64,000 nucleotides of DNA from Acidobacteriota bacterium (GTDB taxonomy: Bacteria > Acidobacteriota > Blastocatellia > Pyrinomonadales > Pyrinomonadaceae), in NCBI GenBank assembly GCA_025463135.1, contig JAOAPY010000053.1, positions 44,332-108,331 of the forward strand, given 5' to 3'. Shown piece by piece: positions 61,480-64,000 of this stretch. Within the stretch, counting starts at the first letter, position 1. Every line of letters starts with the position of its first letter. The notes beneath the pieces were generated by a model. That model was not told the DNA's origin and made no database searches. It saw only the letters and a program-made list of their open reading frames with translations. Made by a program: the position numbers and the translations under genes.

Positions 61480-62240
61480 GTCAGTGGAAGTAATCAGAGG
61501 TGAATAGCCCGTCGTTGATGCAAAGCCCGTCTGACTCACGCTGGAAAATATGATGTCTTCGTGCACGGTAGATATCAACCCGTCAGCGCCGGAATTTTCA
61601 GAACTCGATTAGCGGGCCTGTTAACGATCGATGACCAACTCAAGAAGGATGTGATCGTAGGGATCGAGTTGATTAAAGTCAAAACAAGAGTTTTTATGAA
61701 GGGATTAATCCGGCTAATGTTAATTGGGAGAAGAAGGAAAGAATTCGAGCCCATGGAGTGGCGACAGAGTTTGTAAGATTCAGAACTTCGTTCACAAGTT
61801 TCCCTGTCGCCCACTTCGCGGGCTCAAAGATTAATTTGCGTCGCGGGTCCTGGGGTTCCGCTGCGCGACACCCCAGGCTTTATGCTCTCGCCCACTTCGC
61901 GGGCTGGGGAAACTCAACCCAGGCCGACTTGTCAGAGGTTGCGGTACTCTGGGCACCTGACTGTGCCAACACTTTCGTAGTTTCGGCCCAATCTAACGAC
62001 AAAAGTGTCGCCCCAAAGAGCTCAAGGTGAGTAGCTACACAACCGGGAGTGGTACCGCTCCCGGTTCTGTAACCAACGCCTCTCTTTGAGAGAGGCGGTC
62101 GAACTCGGAGTAGAAGCAAACTGTGCGACCGCGGCTGCTTTCGTGGTGCTTCGTCATGCGCGAATTCTTTTAATGCTGATGGCGCGGATGGCATAGGAGT
62201 TGTCACGGAAAAGCAGATTTTAGCTCTGTCGAGATTAAAG
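61480..62240. other. Divergent intergenic region with direct repeats and hairpins
   Basis: About 760 bp between the NifA-like gene and amtB. It holds two copies of CGCCCACTTCGCGGGCT (about 61809 and 61889), a hairpin AACCGGGAGTGGTACCGCTC plus CCGGTT (62041-62066), and a second hairpin GCCTCTCTTTGAGAGAGGC (62072-62090). Short frames here (for example 61561-61776) lack start signals and are not called. Confidence 0.5.
62189..62203 (+). promoter_or_regulatory. Candidate sigma-54 (-24/-12) promoter of amtB
   Basis: TGGCATAGGAGTTGT: GG and G(T) at the exact 10-bp spacing of the -24/-12 consensus (TGGCACN5TTGC), with one deviation at the last -12 base. Predicted start about 62214, 27 bp before the amtB ATG. 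A NifA-like activator gene is divergently placed. Confidence 0.4.
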
Positions 62241-63752
62241 ATGCTGAAGGAGAGATCAACTTTGAAATCCCTGCAGAAAATCTTATGCGGAGTGGCGGTC
62301 CCGCTCTGCACGGTTTTTAGTTCCGTAGTTGTTGTTGCCCAGACGCCGAGTCCGTCCTTGGAGGATCGGCTTTCAAGGATTGAGACTGCTACGCGCAGCG
62401 CTCAATCAGCAGGTGACAACGCGTGGATACTTGTTTGCGCCGCACTGGTGCTGCTAATGACCGGACCAGGCCTGGCATTGTTTTACGGCGGACTGGTGCG
62501 CAAGAAGAATGTACTGGGAACTATGATGCAGAGCTTTATCCTCATGGCGGTCGTCAGTGTAATTTGGGCGGTTTATGGTTACAGCCTGGCGTTTTCTGAA
62601 GGTAACTCGTTCATTGGCGGGTTTGGCTATCTGTTGTTGCGCGGTGTCGGCGGCGAACCCAATGCCGATTACGCTGCGACCATCCCGCAGCAGAGCTTCA
62701 TGCTCTTTCAACTGATGTTCGCCATCATCACTCCAGCGCTGATTACCGGAGCCTTTGCTGAGCGCATGAAGTTCAGCGCCATGCTGGCGTTCACGGTGTT
62801 GTGGTCGACCTTTATTTATTTTCCCCTGGCCCACATGGTATGGGGCAAGGGCGGTTACCTCAATGCGACGTTGGGCGGCCACGTTCCGGCGCTGGACTTT
62901 GCCGGCGGCACAGTCGTTCATGTTGCCTCGGGTGTCTCAGCCCTGGTCTGCGCAATTTACCTCGGCAAGCGCCTGGGTTATCCAAAGACAATGACGGCGC
63001 CGCACAGTCTGGTCCTGAGCTTCATCGGCGCCTGCCTGTTGTGGGTGGGATGGTTCGGCTTCAATGCGGGCAGCGCGCTGGCGGCGGGTCAACTGGCGAC
63101 CAGCGCTTTTGCCGCAACACATTTCGCAGCGGCGGCCGCCACGCTCGGCTGGTTGATGATCGAATGGCTTCGGCAGGGTAAGCCGACCGTGCTGGGCGGA
63201 ATTTCGGGAGCGGTCTGTGGCCTGGTAGCAATCACTCCCGCTTCCGGATTCGTTACTCCCATGTCCAGCCTGATCATTGGTTTCATTGCCGGTATCGCCT
63301 GCTTCTTGATGGTAACCGAAGTGAAAAAGCGACTGGGTTACGATGACTCGCTGGATGTCTTTGGCGTCCATGGAACCGGCGGCACCCTGGGAGCAATTCT
63401 TACGGGAGTGTTTGCGACGAAGCTGATTAACCCCGTATTCAAAGACGCGTCGGGTAATCCGCTGCCTGTTGGGTTGGTCGATGGCCACGCCGGACAGATC
63501 GTCAATCAATTGATCGCGGTCGGCATCACCATAGCTCTTGCCGTAATCGGCACCATCGTGCTGCTCAAATTGGTGGACTTGATCATTGGCGTTCGCGTCA
63601 ACGAAGAGGAAGAAATCCAGGGCCTCGATCTAAGCCAGCACGGTGAAGAAGGCTACAATCTCGATCTCGATGTGACGTCGTTTGGCGCTGCCCGCATGGT
63701 TGAGGGGAGGCCGATGCACGTAGCTGAGGAATTGCTGAGCGAGCTGTCCTAA
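62241..63752 (+). CDS. amtB: Ammonium transporter (Amt family)
   Basis: 503 residues. Signal-like N-terminus (KILCGVAVPLCTVFSSVVVV) before 11 transmembrane helices. Conserved Amt features: LVLLMTGPGLALFYGGLVRKKNVL, the pore-His region DFAGGTVVHVASGVSAL, and HSLVLSFIGACLLWVGWFGFNAGS with the second pore-His part DVFGVHGTGGTLGAI. Conducts ammonium/ammonia. ATG 62241 is listed; an in-frame TTG at 62262 with GGAGAG 7 nt upstream gives a more typical signal start. The C-terminal tail is the site where PII proteins regulate AmtB, and a PII gene end lies just downstream on the other strand. Confidence 0.95.
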   Translation: MLKERSTLKSLQKILCGVAVPLCTVFSSVVVVAQTPSPSLEDRLSRIETATRSAQSAGDNAWILVCAALVLLMTGPGLALFYGGLVRKKNVLGTMMQSFILMAVVSVIWAVYGYSLAFSEGNSFIGGFGYLLLRGVGGEPNADYAATIPQQSFMLFQLMFAIITPALITGAFAERMKFSAMLAFTVLWSTFIYFPLAHMVWGKGGYLNATLGGHVPALDFAGGTVVHVASGVSALVCAIYLGKRLGYPKTMTAPHSLVLSFIGACLLWVGWFGFNAGSALAAGQLATSAFAATHFAAAAATLGWLMIEWLRQGKPTVLGGISGAVCGLVAITPASGFVTPMSSLIIGFIAGIACFLMVTEVKKRLGYDDSLDVFGVHGTGGTLGAILTGVFATKLINPVFKDASGNPLPVGLVDGHAGQIVNQLIAVGITIALAVIGTIVLLKLVDLIIGVRVNEEEEIQGLDLSQHGEEGYNLDLDVTSFGAARMVEGRPMHVAEELLSELS

Positions 63753-63765
63753 CAGGAGTCAGAAA

Positions 63766-63926
63766 TTAGCCGCGGATTAACGCGGATAGTCGCGGATAGC
63801 AAAGACGTCTAAAGCGGTTTGATGGTTTATCTTCTGATTCGTGTTTATCTGTGTCCACCTGTGGCTAATTCCTATCTGCCCAGCCCTAACTCTTAATCCG
63901 CGACTATCCGCGCAATCCGCGGCTAA
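63766..63926. repeat. Family H inverted repeat pair ending in the PII gene
   Basis: TTAGCCGCGGATTAACGCGG plus ATAGTCGCGGAT (from 63766) is inverse to ATCCGCGACTATCCGCGCAA plus TCCGCGGCTAA (ending 63926). The right end overlaps the stop codon of the PII gene on the minus strand. The spacer (about 100 bp) is non-coding. Confidence 0.8.
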
Positions 63927-64000
63927 AGCGCAACTTCACCGCGCTCGCCGGTGCGAATGCGAATGACATCATCGATAGGGATGACAAAGACTTTGCCATC
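63923..64000 (-). CDS. glnB: PII signal-transduction protein, 3' end (partial)
   Basis: Only the last 25 codons are inside the window. Read on the minus strand they give DGKVFVIPIDDVIRIRTGER then GEVAL and a TAG at 63923-63925. This matches the PII C-terminal signature (the DGKIFV and VIRIRTGERG pattern), so a GlnB/GlnK-type trimeric regulator of ammonium transport and glutamine metabolism continues beyond the right edge. It converges with amtB rather than forming the usual glnK-amtB operon order. Confidence 0.9.
   Translation of the reverse strand, partial: DGKVFVIPIDDVIRIRTGERGEVAL

Noticed and set aside
61561..61776. 71-codon ORF upstream of amtB
   Set aside because: Antisense to the NifA-like gene start region, no ribosome site, no recognisable domain.
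1..64000. tRNA or rRNA genes
   Set aside because: I looked for cloverleaf-like and conserved rRNA segments in the gene-free gaps and saw none; a covariance-model search would be needed to exclude small RNAs.

Overview
The window reads as chromosomal DNA of a GC-rich, free-living heterotrophic bacterium, most plausibly an Acidobacteriota of the Blastocatellia type. This is an inference from gene content (DUF1573, DUF3108, DUF6526 and DUF4337 proteins, carboxypeptidase-regulatory and multi-CxxCH exported proteins, a NifA-like regulator beside amtB) and from intergenic space packed with several families of paired palindromic repeats. No rRNA, tRNA, prophage or CRISPR array was seen.

Layout. 1-1.8 kb: end of a suf iron-sulfur operon (sufS partial, sufU). 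2.2-5.8 kb: a small secreted peptide ORF next to a MITE-like element, an enolase-superfamily N-acylamino acid racemase/o-succinylbenzoate synthase with an M20 peptidase, and xthA. 5.9-11.1 kb: an acyl-ligase/ACP/PlsC fusion, a small membrane protein and an acyl-CoA synthetase. 11.4-23.0 kb: a long plus-strand run dominated by reductive pyrimidine catabolism (preA, dihydropyrimidinase, N-carbamoyl-beta-alanine amidohydrolase, NCS1 permease, class III aminotransferase, aldehyde dehydrogenase). It is interrupted by an intact hicB with a decayed hicA, a DUF1573 protein and a REP-associated tyrosine transposase inside matching inverted repeats. 23.1-25.9 kb: FTR1 iron permease and a DUF3108 protein. 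26.0-31.1 kb: de novo pyrimidine synthesis, pyrF and pyrD facing away from pyrR-pyrB-pyrC. Uracil-degrading and UMP-making genes thus lie within about 20 kb.

31-47 kb: a mixed housekeeping stretch (ABC exporter, SET-domain protein, beta-propeller protein, Ste24-type M48 protease, secreted esterase, CBM32-like/glycosidase-like protein, BaiN-type flavoprotein, ECF sigma factor, MutM, YbaK). 47-48.1 kb holds two gene remnants meeting at a repeat-rich junction. 48.4-50.9 kb is an AT-richer two-gene operon, an unrecognised membrane-anchored protein 4 bp upstream of an MscS-family channel, and is the best candidate here for an undescribed system. 51.7-55.6 kb is a 1315-residue exported protein with three CxxCH motifs. 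56-64 kb: a glycine-zipper protein, a parallel beta-helix protein, chromate transporter, NifA-like sigma-54 activator, amtB with a candidate -24/-12 promoter, and the 3' end of a PII gene on the opposite strand (a nitrogen-control locus).

Many intergenic gaps are filled by pairs of inverted palindromes. Two such repeats run into coding ends and appear to have supplied new C-termini and stop codons (31800 and 41353).
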